This document shows, in pieces, positions 44,153 through 52,578 of a DNA stretch of 64,000 nucleotides; the first letter of the stretch is position 1; each line of letters begins with the position of its first letter. This DNA comes from Paractinoplanes deccanensis (GTDB lineage Bacteria > Actinomycetota > Actinomycetes > Mycobacteriales > Micromonosporaceae), in contig NZ_BOMI01000077.1 of the NCBI RefSeq assembly GCF_016862115.1, positions 50,557 through 114,556 on the forward strand, in the 5' to 3' direction. The notes beneath the pieces are model-generated. The model saw only the letters and a list, made by a program, of their open reading frames with translations. It searched no databases and had not been told where the DNA came from. Position numbers and translations under genes: made by a program.

Positions 44153-45200
44153 GCAACAGCGAGACGGTAACGGTGGCGACCACTGCTATCACGCGCGGCA
44201 AGCCGCGAGGTAGCAGCTTGACCCCTGCGGCGAGGCCGAGCACGTACACCGGCACCTGCGACCCGGCACACAGCGCGACCAGTTCCGCCGTGCCGACGCC
44301 GAACACGGCCGCGGCCGCCAGCCCGCCGACCATGATCAGGGCAGGGACGACGAGGCGGCGCCGCAGCCCTAGCGTCATCCCGATCTCGGCGATACCCGTC
44401 GTGTACGCGATGGCATTGCCCGTCGCGACCACGAGCGCGAAGACGGCGGCTATCGCACCGGCACCGGCACCGACGCCGACCCTCAGCAGCGAGGCGACCG
44501 GCGCCTCATCGACCGTCGGTCCGAGAACGAGAACCTGCGGCACGGCGACCGCGGCGAAAAGCACGGCGACGATGGTGAGGGTCCACGCCGCCACCCGGCC
44601 GGGACGGCGCAGCCGGTGCGCCAGCGGCGTCACGGCTTCCCAGCCGGTCAGCACCCACACCAACGGAACTGTCGCGGCCACCACCGCACCCCAGCCGTGC
44701 GGCGCGAACGGGCGCAGGTTGGCCGCCGTGGCGTGCGGCAGCGAGACCGCCGCCGTCGCCAGCACGAGCACGACGAGCAGCCCGGTCAGCACGAGCGGCA
44801 GCCGCCCGCCGGCGCCCTGGCCCCGAGCCGCCGACAGCAGCGCCACCGCGACCACACCGGCCGCAACAGCGACCTGCACGGGCCGATGCGGGCTGACGTA
44901 ACCGCCGGCGATCAGGCCCAGCGCCGTCACCCCCACCGGCACCCCGAGATAGAACCAGAAGCCGGCCAGCCGGCCCAGGCCGAACGCCCGCTCGGCGTAC
45001 GCGGCCACCCCGCCGGCCACCGGCACGCGCCTGGCCAGCGCGACGAACGTGGCCGCGATCAGCGCCGACACGGCGAGCATGAAAGCCAGCGCCAGCAGGG
45101 AGGCCGGACCAGCTCGCCGGGCGGCGATCGCGGGCAGGGTGAGGATCCCCGGCCCGACGATCGCCGCCACGTACACCGCGACGCCGCGCGTCGTGCTCAT
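44019..45200 (-). CDS. APC-family amino acid/polyamine permease
   Basis: The 393-residue product starts at ATG 45200 (MSTTRGVAVYVAAIVGPGILTLPAIAARRAGP), inside the stop of the hydrolase gene (ATGA). Ten to eleven spans are seen. The first-helix motif IVGPGILTLPA, followed by GGVAAYAERAFG, is typical of amino acid permeases. The C-terminus ends in an Arg-rich tail (GGRRRRGRRRES). It is coupled to the alpha/beta hydrolase, which suggests it imports that enzyme's substrate or exports its product. The 3' end overlaps the STAS gene by 134 bp on the opposite strand. Confidence 0.85.
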   Translation of the reverse strand: MSTTRGVAVYVAAIVGPGILTLPAIAARRAGPASLLALAFMLAVSALIAATFVALARRVPVAGGVAAYAERAFGLGRLAGFWFYLGVPVGVTALGLIAGGYVSPHRPVQVAVAAGVVAVALLSAARGQGAGGRLPLVLTGLLVVLVLATAAVSLPHATAANLRPFAPHGWGAVVAATVPLVWVLTGWEAVTPLAHRLRRPGRVAAWTLTIVAVLFAAVAVPQVLVLGPTVDEAPVASLLRVGVGAGAGAIAAVFALVVATGNAIAYTTGIAEIGMTLGLRRRLVVPALIMVGGLAAAAVFGVGTAELVALCAGSQVPVYVLGLAAGVKLLPRGLPRVIAVVATVTVSLLLIPVGWYLLAPAVIAAVVGAGGRRRRGRRRESPLEVGRPSPVQR

Positions 45201-45991
45201 CGGGTGATGCCCTGCCGGGCCAGCCAATCCAGCGTGGCATCGGCGACGGCCCGCCAGCCCGGATCGATGGTCAGCGAGTGCCCGCGGTCGGGGAACTGCT
45301 TGAGGTCCGTGACGGCGGTCGAATCGCCGTACAACTTGTAGGCCGCGCGGGTGACCACGTCAGGCACGGTGTGATCGCGCTGGCCCGAGATGAGCAGGAG
45401 CGGCCCACGCGAGGCGTTGGCCGTGTCGACGGCGGCCGGCGAGTCCTTGGTGAAGTTCGCGAACGCGGCCTCGAACAGCGGCCGCCCGGGCGAGGGTATG
45501 GTCCAGCGGTTGAACAGCGCGTCCGACTCGGCGGCGTCGATCGCGTTACCGAACCCGTACCGGAACTGCGCGGCGGTCAGGGAGACGGCGCGGCGCTTGT
45601 TGGCGGGGTTGCCCAGAACCGGGAAGCCCGAGCGCAGCTGGGCGAAGGGCAGCGGTTTGACGCCCTTGATCTGGGCCGGGTCGATGGCCACGCCGGCGCG
45701 GCCCAGCCCCATACCGAGCAGCTTCTGAGTGATCAGGCCGCCGAAGGAATGGCCGATGATGACCGGCTCGGCCGGCAGATCAGCGATGATCTTCGCGTAG
45801 TGCGAGGTCACGTCATCGATGCCCAGACCGGCGACCGCCGACGGGTTGCTACGCGCCTCGGCCACCGAGGCCGACTCGCCGGGCCAGCCGGGCGCCACCG
45901 GGTCGAACCCGCGGGCGGCGAACAGGTCGCTCCAGGGCTGCCAGGAGGAGGAATGGAGCCAAAGACCGTGGATGAAAACAACAGGTGTCAT
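45197..45991 (-). CDS. Alpha/beta hydrolase, paralogue of the 36.9 kb gene
   Basis: The 264-residue product starts at ATG 45991. Motifs are VVFIHGLWLHSSSW, IIGHSFGGLI (Ser82), ISGQRDHTVP (acid) and DRGHSLTID (His). Strong similarity to 36866-37657 marks a duplication. It is translationally coupled to the APC permease. Upstream and co-directional is LAL copy 3, 49 bp away, so this hydrolase and permease are likely under that regulator, mirroring the arrangement at copy 1. Confidence 0.88.
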   Translation of the reverse strand: MTPVVFIHGLWLHSSSWQPWSDLFAARGFDPVAPGWPGESASVAEARSNPSAVAGLGIDDVTSHYAKIIADLPAEPVIIGHSFGGLITQKLLGMGLGRAGVAIDPAQIKGVKPLPFAQLRSGFPVLGNPANKRRAVSLTAAQFRYGFGNAIDAAESDALFNRWTIPSPGRPLFEAAFANFTKDSPAAVDTANASRGPLLLISGQRDHTVPDVVTRAAYKLYGDSTAVTDLKQFPDRGHSLTIDPGWRAVADATLDWLARQGITR

Positions 45992-46040
45992 GGCTCAAAG
46001 AGTCGTCGCGCAGTCATCACAGCCGAATCAGTTGGATGAC

Positions 46041-48623
46041 CTAACCGGGTGACTCCAGCGCGTCGCGCAGCGCCGCCCGCGAGGTGATGCCGAGCTTCGG
46101 GAAGATGCGGTAGAGGTGCGCGCCGACCGTGCGCGGCGACAGGAACAGCTGCGCGCCGATCTGCTTGTTGCTCAGCCCGGTCGCGGCCAGCTCGGCGATG
46201 TGCCGCTCCTGCGCGGTCAGCGACGCCGTGCTCGGTGCACCGGCGCGCAGCTCCTGACGCGTGCGGGCGGCCCAGCTCTCCGCGCCGAGCTGCTCGAACG
46301 TGGTGAGGGCCGCCGTGAGGGCCGCCCGCGCCTCGGTGATCCGCTTCTGCCGCCGGCCCCACACACCTTCGGCGAGGCGCACACGCGCCCACTCGAACGG
46401 AAACTCCTCCTGCGAGGCGGCAGCGAACGCCTCCGCAGACGGCGAGGTCATCGCGAGGGTGCCCGCGATCAGCAGGTCCAGCCGAGGCGAGATGCCCCGC
46501 AACGAGGCCGCGGCCGCCGCGTGCGCGCACGCCAGATCGTCGCGGCCGGTGTGCAGCGCCGCCTCCACCAGGTCGAGCAGCGTCCGCGGCGCGTGCTGGG
46601 CGTATGCCGGGAAGGCGCCCGGCGTCGTGATGCCGGACGCGTACGCCCAAGCGGTCTCGTAGTCGCCGGAGCTCAGCGCCGCCAGCATCCCGAGGTCCTC
46701 GGCGAACTGGAGCAGGAAGCCGACCTTCCGCGGCCGCGCCCACGCCTCCACCTCGGCCTGCAGCGCCGCGGCGCGGGCCGTGTCGCCCCGCTGAGCCGCG
46801 ACGAGGCCGAGGAACACCCGGAACTGGTGCCCGAAGAGCTCGTAGCCGTGCTCGGAGGTCAACGCCAGGCCCTCCGTGCAGCCACGCACGGCGTCGTCCC
46901 ACCGGCCCGCCACGATGTCGTCCAGCACGGTCAGCTGGAGCATCGTCATCAACGACGTAACCGCACCGGTCTCGCGTTCGCGCTCCACCATCCGGCTCAG
47001 ATAGGGCCGCAGGTCCGCGAGCGAGTCGGCGTAGAACGCCGCCACCCCCAGGCGCATGAGGTCCCACGGCTCGGCCTCGTCGGTGGCCGCGACCGCCTCG
47101 CTGATCCGCTCACGCAGCCCGGCGCCCCGGTGGGCGACGTCACTCCAGGCGTCGCGCAACAGAAGCGTGGTCGCCGGCAGCCGGTCGCGGACCAGCTCGA
47201 CCAGTTCGTCGGTCACCCGCCACGTCACGGGGTCGGCGGCGAACTGGCTGATCGCCAACAGCAGATGCACGAGCCGGGCCAGCATCGCGTCGTCCAGCTC
47301 GGCGTGCCGCCGGCGCAGGACCTCCGCGACGACGCCGTGCATGCTCACGTCGCCGTGCCGATACAGGGCGACGTACGCGGCGGTCAGCACCGCGTCCGGC
47401 GAGGCGATCCGGCCGTCCGCCCGGTCGGCCGCAGCCACCAGCACCTCGGCGCGTTCCAGCAGCCCGGCCTGGCCCGCCACGAACGCCGCGTCGCCGAGCA
47501 GCCGGGCGCGATCGGCGGGCCGAGGGCTCAGCTCGGCAGCTCGGGTCAGCCACTGGACCGCGGTGGCCGCGCCGCCACGGCGTACGGCCGATCGCGCGGC
47601 ACCCTCCAGCGCGGCGGCGACAGCCGCGTCCGGGTCGACGGTCGCGGCGGCCAGGTGCACGGCACGGCGCTCCAGATCGGCCTCGTACAGGGCGGCCAGG
47701 TCGGCGTGCGCGGCCGCACGCTCATTCGGAGAAGCGAGCTGCACGACGGCCGAGGCGACCAGCGGATGCCGGAACGCGAGCCGACCCTGCTCGAGCAGAC
47801 CCATGGCACGGGCGGTCTCCACATCACGTGGCACGTACCGCGACCCCGACCCGTGACGACCGGCCCCATCAAAAGCGAGACGCAACAGCTCGGCCCGCTC
47901 CCGGGCGGTAAGGGCACGGATGCGCGATGCGAAGACTCGCTCGAGACGGCGAGGAAGTGGGACGAAGCCGGGCTCCAGCCCTTCGGCGATGCTCGACGGC
48001 AGCTCGACCAAGGCCAGCGGATTACCGGCGGCGTGCTCGAGCACCAGACGGCGATGCTCGGCCGGCAGATCAGGAAAGCGGCTGTCGAGCAGATCCGCGG
48101 CGTCCGCCGCCGACAACGCCGGCACCGCGAGCTCCTCAAGACCCGCCTCATCGAAGAGGGACGGCACGCCCTCTCGTACGGCGACCCAAAGGCGCACCGG
48201 CAGATCACCGAGGCGCCGCGCGACGAAGGTCAAGACCTGAATGCTCGGCACGTCGAACCACTGCCCATCATCGACGATCAGCAGCAACGGCGGCCCCACG
48301 GACAGAAGATCGAGCACGGCCACGCCAAGCGCCATCACCGAGGGCGCGACGGCCGGCGTGCCGTCGAGAACCGCCTCCAGCGTCGCCCGATGCCCCGGAT
48401 CGAGGCCATCCGTCAACGGCATCAGCGGATGCAACAGTTGGTGCAGCCCCGCATAGGCGATCGCCGTCTCCGCCTCAACACCGGCAGCACGCAAGACCTT
48501 GAAACCCTCAGCGGGGACCGCCGCCAGAAGAGCGGTCTTCCCGACACCCGCCTCGCCGCGAAGCAGCATCACCGGCGCTTGCGAGGTCGCCAGCGCGGCA
48601 AGCTCGCGCTCCCGCCCGATCAT
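46041..48623 (-). CDS. LAL-type LuxR regulator with AAA ATPase domain (copy 3)
   Basis: The 860-residue product starts at ATG 48623 behind GGAGGTGTC (MIGRERELAALATSQAPVML). The P-loop is LRGEAGVGKTALL, and Walker B is LLLIVDDGQWFD. The sensor-like segments RLWVAVREG and HPLVASAVVQLASPNERAAAHADL are typical LAL motifs. The LuxR domain is LTAQERHIAELAATGLSNKQIGAQLFLSPRTVGAHLYRIFPKLGITSRAALRDAL. It lies directly upstream of the hydrolase-permease pair. It is the most divergent of the three copies and was therefore probably not made by recent duplication. Confidence 0.93.
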   Translation of the reverse strand: MIGRERELAALATSQAPVMLLRGEAGVGKTALLAAVPAEGFKVLRAAGVEAETAIAYAGLHQLLHPLMPLTDGLDPGHRATLEAVLDGTPAVAPSVMALGVAVLDLLSVGPPLLLIVDDGQWFDVPSIQVLTFVARRLGDLPVRLWVAVREGVPSLFDEAGLEELAVPALSAADAADLLDSRFPDLPAEHRRLVLEHAAGNPLALVELPSSIAEGLEPGFVPLPRRLERVFASRIRALTARERAELLRLAFDGAGRHGSGSRYVPRDVETARAMGLLEQGRLAFRHPLVASAVVQLASPNERAAAHADLAALYEADLERRAVHLAAATVDPDAAVAAALEGAARSAVRRGGAATAVQWLTRAAELSPRPADRARLLGDAAFVAGQAGLLERAEVLVAAADRADGRIASPDAVLTAAYVALYRHGDVSMHGVVAEVLRRRHAELDDAMLARLVHLLLAISQFAADPVTWRVTDELVELVRDRLPATTLLLRDAWSDVAHRGAGLRERISEAVAATDEAEPWDLMRLGVAAFYADSLADLRPYLSRMVERERETGAVTSLMTMLQLTVLDDIVAGRWDDAVRGCTEGLALTSEHGYELFGHQFRVFLGLVAAQRGDTARAAALQAEVEAWARPRKVGFLLQFAEDLGMLAALSSGDYETAWAYASGITTPGAFPAYAQHAPRTLLDLVEAALHTGRDDLACAHAAAAASLRGISPRLDLLIAGTLAMTSPSAEAFAAASQEEFPFEWARVRLAEGVWGRRQKRITEARAALTAALTTFEQLGAESWAARTRQELRAGAPSTASLTAQERHIAELAATGLSNKQIGAQLFLSPRTVGAHLYRIFPKLGITSRAALRDALESPG

Positions 48624-48659
48624 GACACCTCCGGCATCCGACGACCGTACCGGAACTGC

Positions 48660-48930
48660 TACTGGACCAGTAGGAGCTTGGCTCGAGCCGGTCGGCATCG
48701 GTGTATGGCAGGCAGGCCAGCTCATCGCGGAAACCCTCGCTAAGCCTCGGCGACGTCGTCGTAGGAGGCGAGTACGGTGGTCCGGCCCTTGCCGTCGTGC
48801 AACTGCGCGAGCAGCCGGCTCAACTCGAAGATCCGGTTGGGCGCAGATCCGGACACCACCCCGCTGTGCTGCTGGTCACTGGTGATTCGCCTGTCCGTCC
48901 CGACGGCGTCCTGCGCGAACAGGCCGACCC
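48660..48930 (-). pseudogene. M20-family dipeptidase relic
   Basis: The minus strand reads GLFAQDAVGTDRR, then HSGVVSGSAPNRIFELSRLL and AQLHDGKGRTTVLASYDDV. The HSGxxxGxAPNP, LLAxLHDxxGR and YDDV patterns are those of the central lid region of M20 dipeptidases. A stop at 48740 interrupts it, but the next frame continues LSEGFRDELACLPYTDADR, which is the usual continuation. Fewer than 90 of about 450 residues remain, and no metal ligands. Confidence 0.5.
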
Positions 48931-49120
48931 CACTTGCCGGCCGAGCCCGGCCACCGCTGAACGAAGGCGCTACATCCACCGGATGCCACCGCTGCCGGCC
49001 CCGGCAGACCGCGCAGATCGAGCACGGCGCGGACCCGGCCGGATTCACCCCACAGAGCGACTGTCATCGCCGGAACCAGGATTCACCGTGAGGGAAAGCC
49101 CGTGACGAGCAAGGCGGTGC

Positions 49121-50704
49121 ATGATGGCGGAACCAGGCGTGATCTTCAAACGGTGTGGGTGCCGCGACGCCGGCCGGCGAAGGCTTGAGCAGTCTTGTCC
49201 CCAGCTCGCCGAGCGTGGCCACGGCACCTGGTACTTCCACTGCTCGGCGACCAATCTGCTGGGACGCCGCGAACGCGCCCGCCGTGGCGGCTACCCGTCG
49301 CAGGCTGCCGCCCGCCAGGCCCGAGACGAGTTCCTGGCCCGCACGGCCGCGGACCGTACCGCGGAAGGCTGGACGGTCGAACGCTGGCTGCGGCACTGGG
49401 TCGCCTCGCGGACCAGCATCCGGCCGACGACCCGGTTCCACTACACCCGCGACGTCGAAACCGTCCTGATCCCGCACCTCGGCCGCTACCGCCTCGCCGG
49501 GCTCGACGCCCGGCTGCTGCGCACCGTGTTCGCCGCCATCGCCGACACCCGCAACAGCAAGGGCCGGCCGCAGTCGGCGTCGGCGATGCAGCACCTGCGC
49601 ACCACCCTGCGCGCCGCCCTCAACCTGGCCATCAAGGAGGGTGTGCTGGACTGCAACCCGGCCCGCCATATTGAGATCAGCGGCTATCAGCAGCCGCACG
49701 CCAAAGTCTGGACCGACGAACGCGTCGCGGCGTGGCAGGAAACCGGTGTCCACCCAGCGGTGGCGGTCTGGACCGCCGACCAGCTGGCCACCTTCCTGGG
49801 CTCGGTCACCGACGATGCGCTGTACGCACTGTGGTGGCTGGCCGGCCTGCGCGGTCTGCGCCGCGGGGAGCTATGCGGGCTGCGGTGGGCCGACATCGAC
49901 CTCGACCATGCCGTGCTGACCATCGAACGCAACCGAACCACCGCCGGCTACCAGATCGTCGAAGGCCAACCCCAGACCCCCGCCGGCCGCCGAGCCGTCG
50001 CCCTGGACAAACGCACCGTGCAGATCCTGCGCACCCACCACCGCCAGCAACTCGACCAACGGCGCGACACCCTGGCCGACGGCCAGCGCTGGACCGACTC
50101 CGGATACGTGTTCGTCCGGACCGACGGGCTGCCAATCAACCCGAACTACGCCACCACCCGATTCCGTAAACTCCTCGACCGGGCCGGCCTGCCCCCGATC
50201 CGGTTGCACGACCTGCGCCACGGCGCCGCCTCGCTCGCCCATGAGGCCGGCGCCGACCTGAAGACCCTGCAAGATCTGCTCGGGCACTCCACCATCGTGA
50301 TCACCGCCGACACCTACACCAGCGTCCTGCCGCAGATCCAGCGCCGGTGCGCCGACGCCACCGCCCAGCTCGTCCTGAATGCGGCCCGCCGCACCCGCAA
50401 GAAGATCAAGAGCAAGGCGCGCAAGAACCGACCGGACCGCAGCCCCAAGGTCATCGCTCCGGCGCCGGCGAAACCGAAAACAGGTGCTTCCCCGACCTCG
50501 ACGAGAAAGCGGGCGGGAAAGCCGCAGGTCACGACGCGGCAACAGCGCGAAAATGCCGTCTCGGCGGCGGCACCCATATCGCACCCACGTGACACCCACC
50601 GTCCACTAGGACCGGACAGCACAAAGGGCCCGACCCGCGTTTCCGCAGATCAGACCCTCAATGATGTTGTGCGCCCGAAGGGACTCGAACCCCTAACCTT
50701 CTGA
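49121..50704 (+). CDS. Tyrosine recombinase / integrase of the tRNA-Arg island
   Basis: The 527-residue product starts at ATG 49121 (second ATG 49124). An N-terminal Cys-containing AP2-like arm (VIFKRCGCRD, GTWYFHCSATNLLGRRERARRGGYPSQAAARQARDEFL) is followed by a core-binding domain (about 85-185) and a catalytic domain. The catalytic set is complete: Arg247 in GLRRGE, His363 and Arg366 in LHDLRH, His389 in LLGHS, Tyr399 in TADTY. A basic, variable tail (410-515) leads to PKGLEPLTF, encoded by the tRNA gene itself. This is the actinomycete site-specific integrase type. The gene reads into the tRNA 3' end, so integration re-creates both the tRNA and the integrase terminus. No xis or replication gene is next to it. 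Confidence 0.93.
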   Translation: MMAEPGVIFKRCGCRDAGRRRLEQSCPQLAERGHGTWYFHCSATNLLGRRERARRGGYPSQAAARQARDEFLARTAADRTAEGWTVERWLRHWVASRTSIRPTTRFHYTRDVETVLIPHLGRYRLAGLDARLLRTVFAAIADTRNSKGRPQSASAMQHLRTTLRAALNLAIKEGVLDCNPARHIEISGYQQPHAKVWTDERVAAWQETGVHPAVAVWTADQLATFLGSVTDDALYALWWLAGLRGLRRGELCGLRWADIDLDHAVLTIERNRTTAGYQIVEGQPQTPAGRRAVALDKRTVQILRTHHRQQLDQRRDTLADGQRWTDSGYVFVRTDGLPINPNYATTRFRKLLDRAGLPPIRLHDLRHGAASLAHEAGADLKTLQDLLGHSTIVITADTYTSVLPQIQRRCADATAQLVLNAARRTRKKIKSKARKNRPDRSPKVIAPAPAKPKTGASPTSTRKRAGKPQVTTRQQRENAVSAAAPISHPRDTHRPLGPDSTKGPTRVSADQTLNDVVRPKGLEPLTF

Positions 50705-50716
50705 TCCGTAGTCAGA
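50670..50716. repeat. attR-like 47-bp repeat within tRNA-Arg
   Basis: Perfect match to 31629-31675. It is the right boundary of the predicted 19-kb island and contains the integrase stop codon (50702-50704). Confidence 0.88.
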
Positions 50717-50742
50717 TGCTCTATCCATTGAGCTACGGGCGC
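50670..50742 (-). tRNA. tRNA-Arg (anticodon ACG)
   Basis: On the minus strand from 50742: acceptor GCGCCCG pairs with CGGGCGC, the D arm is GCTCAATGGATAGAGC, and the anticodon arm is TCTGA-CTACGGA-TCAGA with anticodon ACG. The T arm contains GGTTCGAGTCC, and the discriminator is A. The 73-nt cloverleaf is complete and CCA is not encoded. Its 3' 47 bp are the integration site. Confidence 0.95.
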
Positions 50743-50783
50743 TTGCCTTGGTGCTCGACCAGCATACACACCGGCCTTACACG

Positions 50784-50874
50784 CGGAGACTCCGGGATTC
50801 GAACCCGGGAGGGGCTTTAAAACCCCAACCGCATTAGCAGTGCGGCGCCATAGACCAGACTAGGCGAAGTCTCC
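50784..50874 (-). tRNA. tRNA-Ser (anticodon GCT)
   Basis: On the minus strand from 50874: acceptor GGAGACT pairs with AGTCTCC, and the anticodon loop CTGCTAA has anticodon GCT. A long variable arm (GGGGTTTTAAAGCCCC) typical of class II tRNAs follows, then a T arm with GGTTCGAATCC. It is 91 nt long with G as discriminator. It lies 41 bp upstream of tRNA-Arg on the same strand, probably one transcript. Confidence 0.95.
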
Positions 50875-51006
50875 CCGGTAGCCGCAGGGCTACCGACGCT
50901 TGAGGATACCGGACCAGCTCGCGGGCGCACAAAGCGGGCCACGCCGGGCGGGTCGTAACGGGCTCCAACAGGTGAAATGTGCTCGTTGGGGCTAGGCTCC
51001 CACGGC

Positions 51007-52578
51007 ATGGAGGAGAACCCGCCTACGGAGCGCCGCCGTGCGCCGCGTGCTCGCAGCCCGCGGCCTTCGTTCAGTGCGACCGGGGAGCCGGAGGCGCCGG
51101 AGAAGCCCCGGAAGAGGGCGCCCAAGGCCGCGCCGCCGGTCACGTTCCAGCCTCCCAGTGCCGAAGATCACCCGTCCGAGGGGACCGCCGCCGACCGGCC
51201 GACTCGGTCCGACGCTCCGCGCAAGCCTGCCGCTACCCAGGGTGAGGACGAGCGGCCTGCGGCGCAGGAGTCTGTGCGCAAGCCCACACCGCGCAAGGCA
51301 CGCCAACCCCGGCCGGCCGCCACGGCCAAACCGGCGCCCGTGGAAGACGAGCCCGCCGCAAAGGCTGAAACGGCCCCGCGGACCCGCCGGCCTCGAACCA
51401 CGAAGGCAGCCGCAACCGCCGCCCAAAGCAGCACCCCAGCCGTCACACCACCCGCGCCGGAAAAGCCCAAGCCGGTGCCGCAGAAGCCCCAGCCCACGCC
51501 CGAGACGCCCCAGCCGGCGTCAGAGCAGCCCCAGCCGGCGTCAGAGCAGCCCCAGCCGGCGCCCGAGACGCCCCAGCCGGCGTCGGAGCAGCCCCAGCCG
51601 GCGCCCGAGACGCCCCAGCCGGCGCCAGAAAGACAGCAGCCGGCGCCGCACAAACATCAGTCAGCACCAGCGAGGCCCGAGCCCGCGCCGCAGAAGGCCG
51701 AACCCGCCCCGCAAACGCCCGAGCCCGCACCGCAAACGCCCGAGCCCGCACCGCAAACGCCCGAGCCCACGCAGAGAGATCTCAAGCCAGCACGGGAAAC
51801 GCCCCGACCGCGGAAGAAGCTTGAGCGCACGCCAGAGGAGCCGCCGAAAAAAGCGGAAATTTCGGAAATGTCCGTGGAGGTGGGACAGCCCGCCTCCACG
51901 GCCGCGGCACGCGCAACCCCCGCGCCGCAGGCAGAGACGCCCGCCTCCACAGGCACGGCACCCGAACCCGCCGCACAACCAAACCGCACCGACCCCTGGG
52001 CCGCCCTGATCGCCGACCCCGCCCGCGCCCCCGAGCTCCTCGCCATAGCCGCCGTCCAGACCCTCGGCCCCCGGGCGCAGGAATGGGCCGCCCGCATGCG
52101 CGACGCCTACCCCACCGCGACCCCGGCCGCCCTGGCCCGCTTGGCGACCCGGCAGTTCACCCGCTTCGGCAGCCTGACCAGCGTGCTCGGCGCGATCGCC
52201 GGCTCCTACGCGCCGGTCGCGCTGCTGGGCGCCGCCGCGCTCACCGATGCCGAGCTCACGTTGCACATCGCCGCCGCGTACGGGCTGGATCCCACGGATG
52301 AGGAGCGGGCCGCCGATCTGCTTGTCATCGCTCGCGTGCACCGGACCAAGGCCGACGCCGTCGGTGCGCTCGCCGAGGCGCGCCGCCCCGCGTACGACTC
52401 GAAGGAACCTCTGTGGCGCCTCGCCGGGCTTTTCACCGCGCAGACCGCCGCCTGGGCCGCCGTCAAGCGGATCAACCGCCGCTTCCCCGGCACGAGCCTG
52501 CTCGCCGCGATCGTCGTCAACACCGCCGCCGCGGACGCCACCGCGGCGCGGGCCAACAAGTACTTCAGATCCAGCTAA
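51007..52578 (+). CDS. Pro/Ala/Glu-rich disordered protein with a C-terminal helical domain
   Basis: The 523-residue product starts at ATG 51007 (MEENPPTERRRAPRARS). Residues 1-310 are low complexity: basic/Pro tracts, then PQPAPET and PQPASEQ heptads. Residues 325-523 are an ordered helical domain (PWAALIADPARAPELLAIAAVQTLGPRAQEWAARM, LTSVLGAIAGSYAPVALLGAAALTDAELTLHIAAAYGLD, FTAQTAAWAAVKRINRRFPGTSLLAAIVVNTAA). The hydrophobic, glycine-containing helices resemble EcsC-like proteins, but I am not certain of the family. It overlaps the convergent CPBP gene by 14 bp. A membrane-associated or scaffold role is only a guess. Confidence 0.72.
   Translation: MEENPPTERRRAPRARSPRPSFSATGEPEAPEKPRKRAPKAAPPVTFQPPSAEDHPSEGTAADRPTRSDAPRKPAATQGEDERPAAQESVRKPTPRKARQPRPAATAKPAPVEDEPAAKAETAPRTRRPRTTKAAATAAQSSTPAVTPPAPEKPKPVPQKPQPTPETPQPASEQPQPASEQPQPAPETPQPASEQPQPAPETPQPAPERQQPAPHKHQSAPARPEPAPQKAEPAPQTPEPAPQTPEPAPQTPEPTQRDLKPARETPRPRKKLERTPEEPPKKAEISEMSVEVGQPASTAAARATPAPQAETPASTGTAPEPAAQPNRTDPWAALIADPARAPELLAIAAVQTLGPRAQEWAARMRDAYPTATPAALARLATRQFTRFGSLTSVLGAIAGSYAPVALLGAAALTDAELTLHIAAAYGLDPTDEERAADLLVIARVHRTKADAVGALAEARRPAYDSKEPLWRLAGLFTAQTAAWAAVKRINRRFPGTSLLAAIVVNTAAADATAARANKYFRSS
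51480..51776 (+). repeat. 21-bp coding minisatellite (Pro-Glu heptads)
   Basis: In-frame 21-bp units encode PQPAPET/PQPASEQ and then PEPAPQT. The last block (about 51711-51773) has nearly identical GAGCCCGCACCGCAAACGCC units. Length variation between strains is likely. Confidence 0.85.

Noticed and set aside
36866..48623. A secondary-metabolite gene cluster, because of the LAL regulators.
   Set aside because: No polyketide, peptide, terpene or tailoring biosynthesis genes occur; only hydrolases and transporters accompany the regulators.
46116..48743. An 875-codon plus-strand open frame opposite LAL copy 3.
   Set aside because: Low-complexity composition and no motif; the minus strand carries complete P-loop and LuxR domains.
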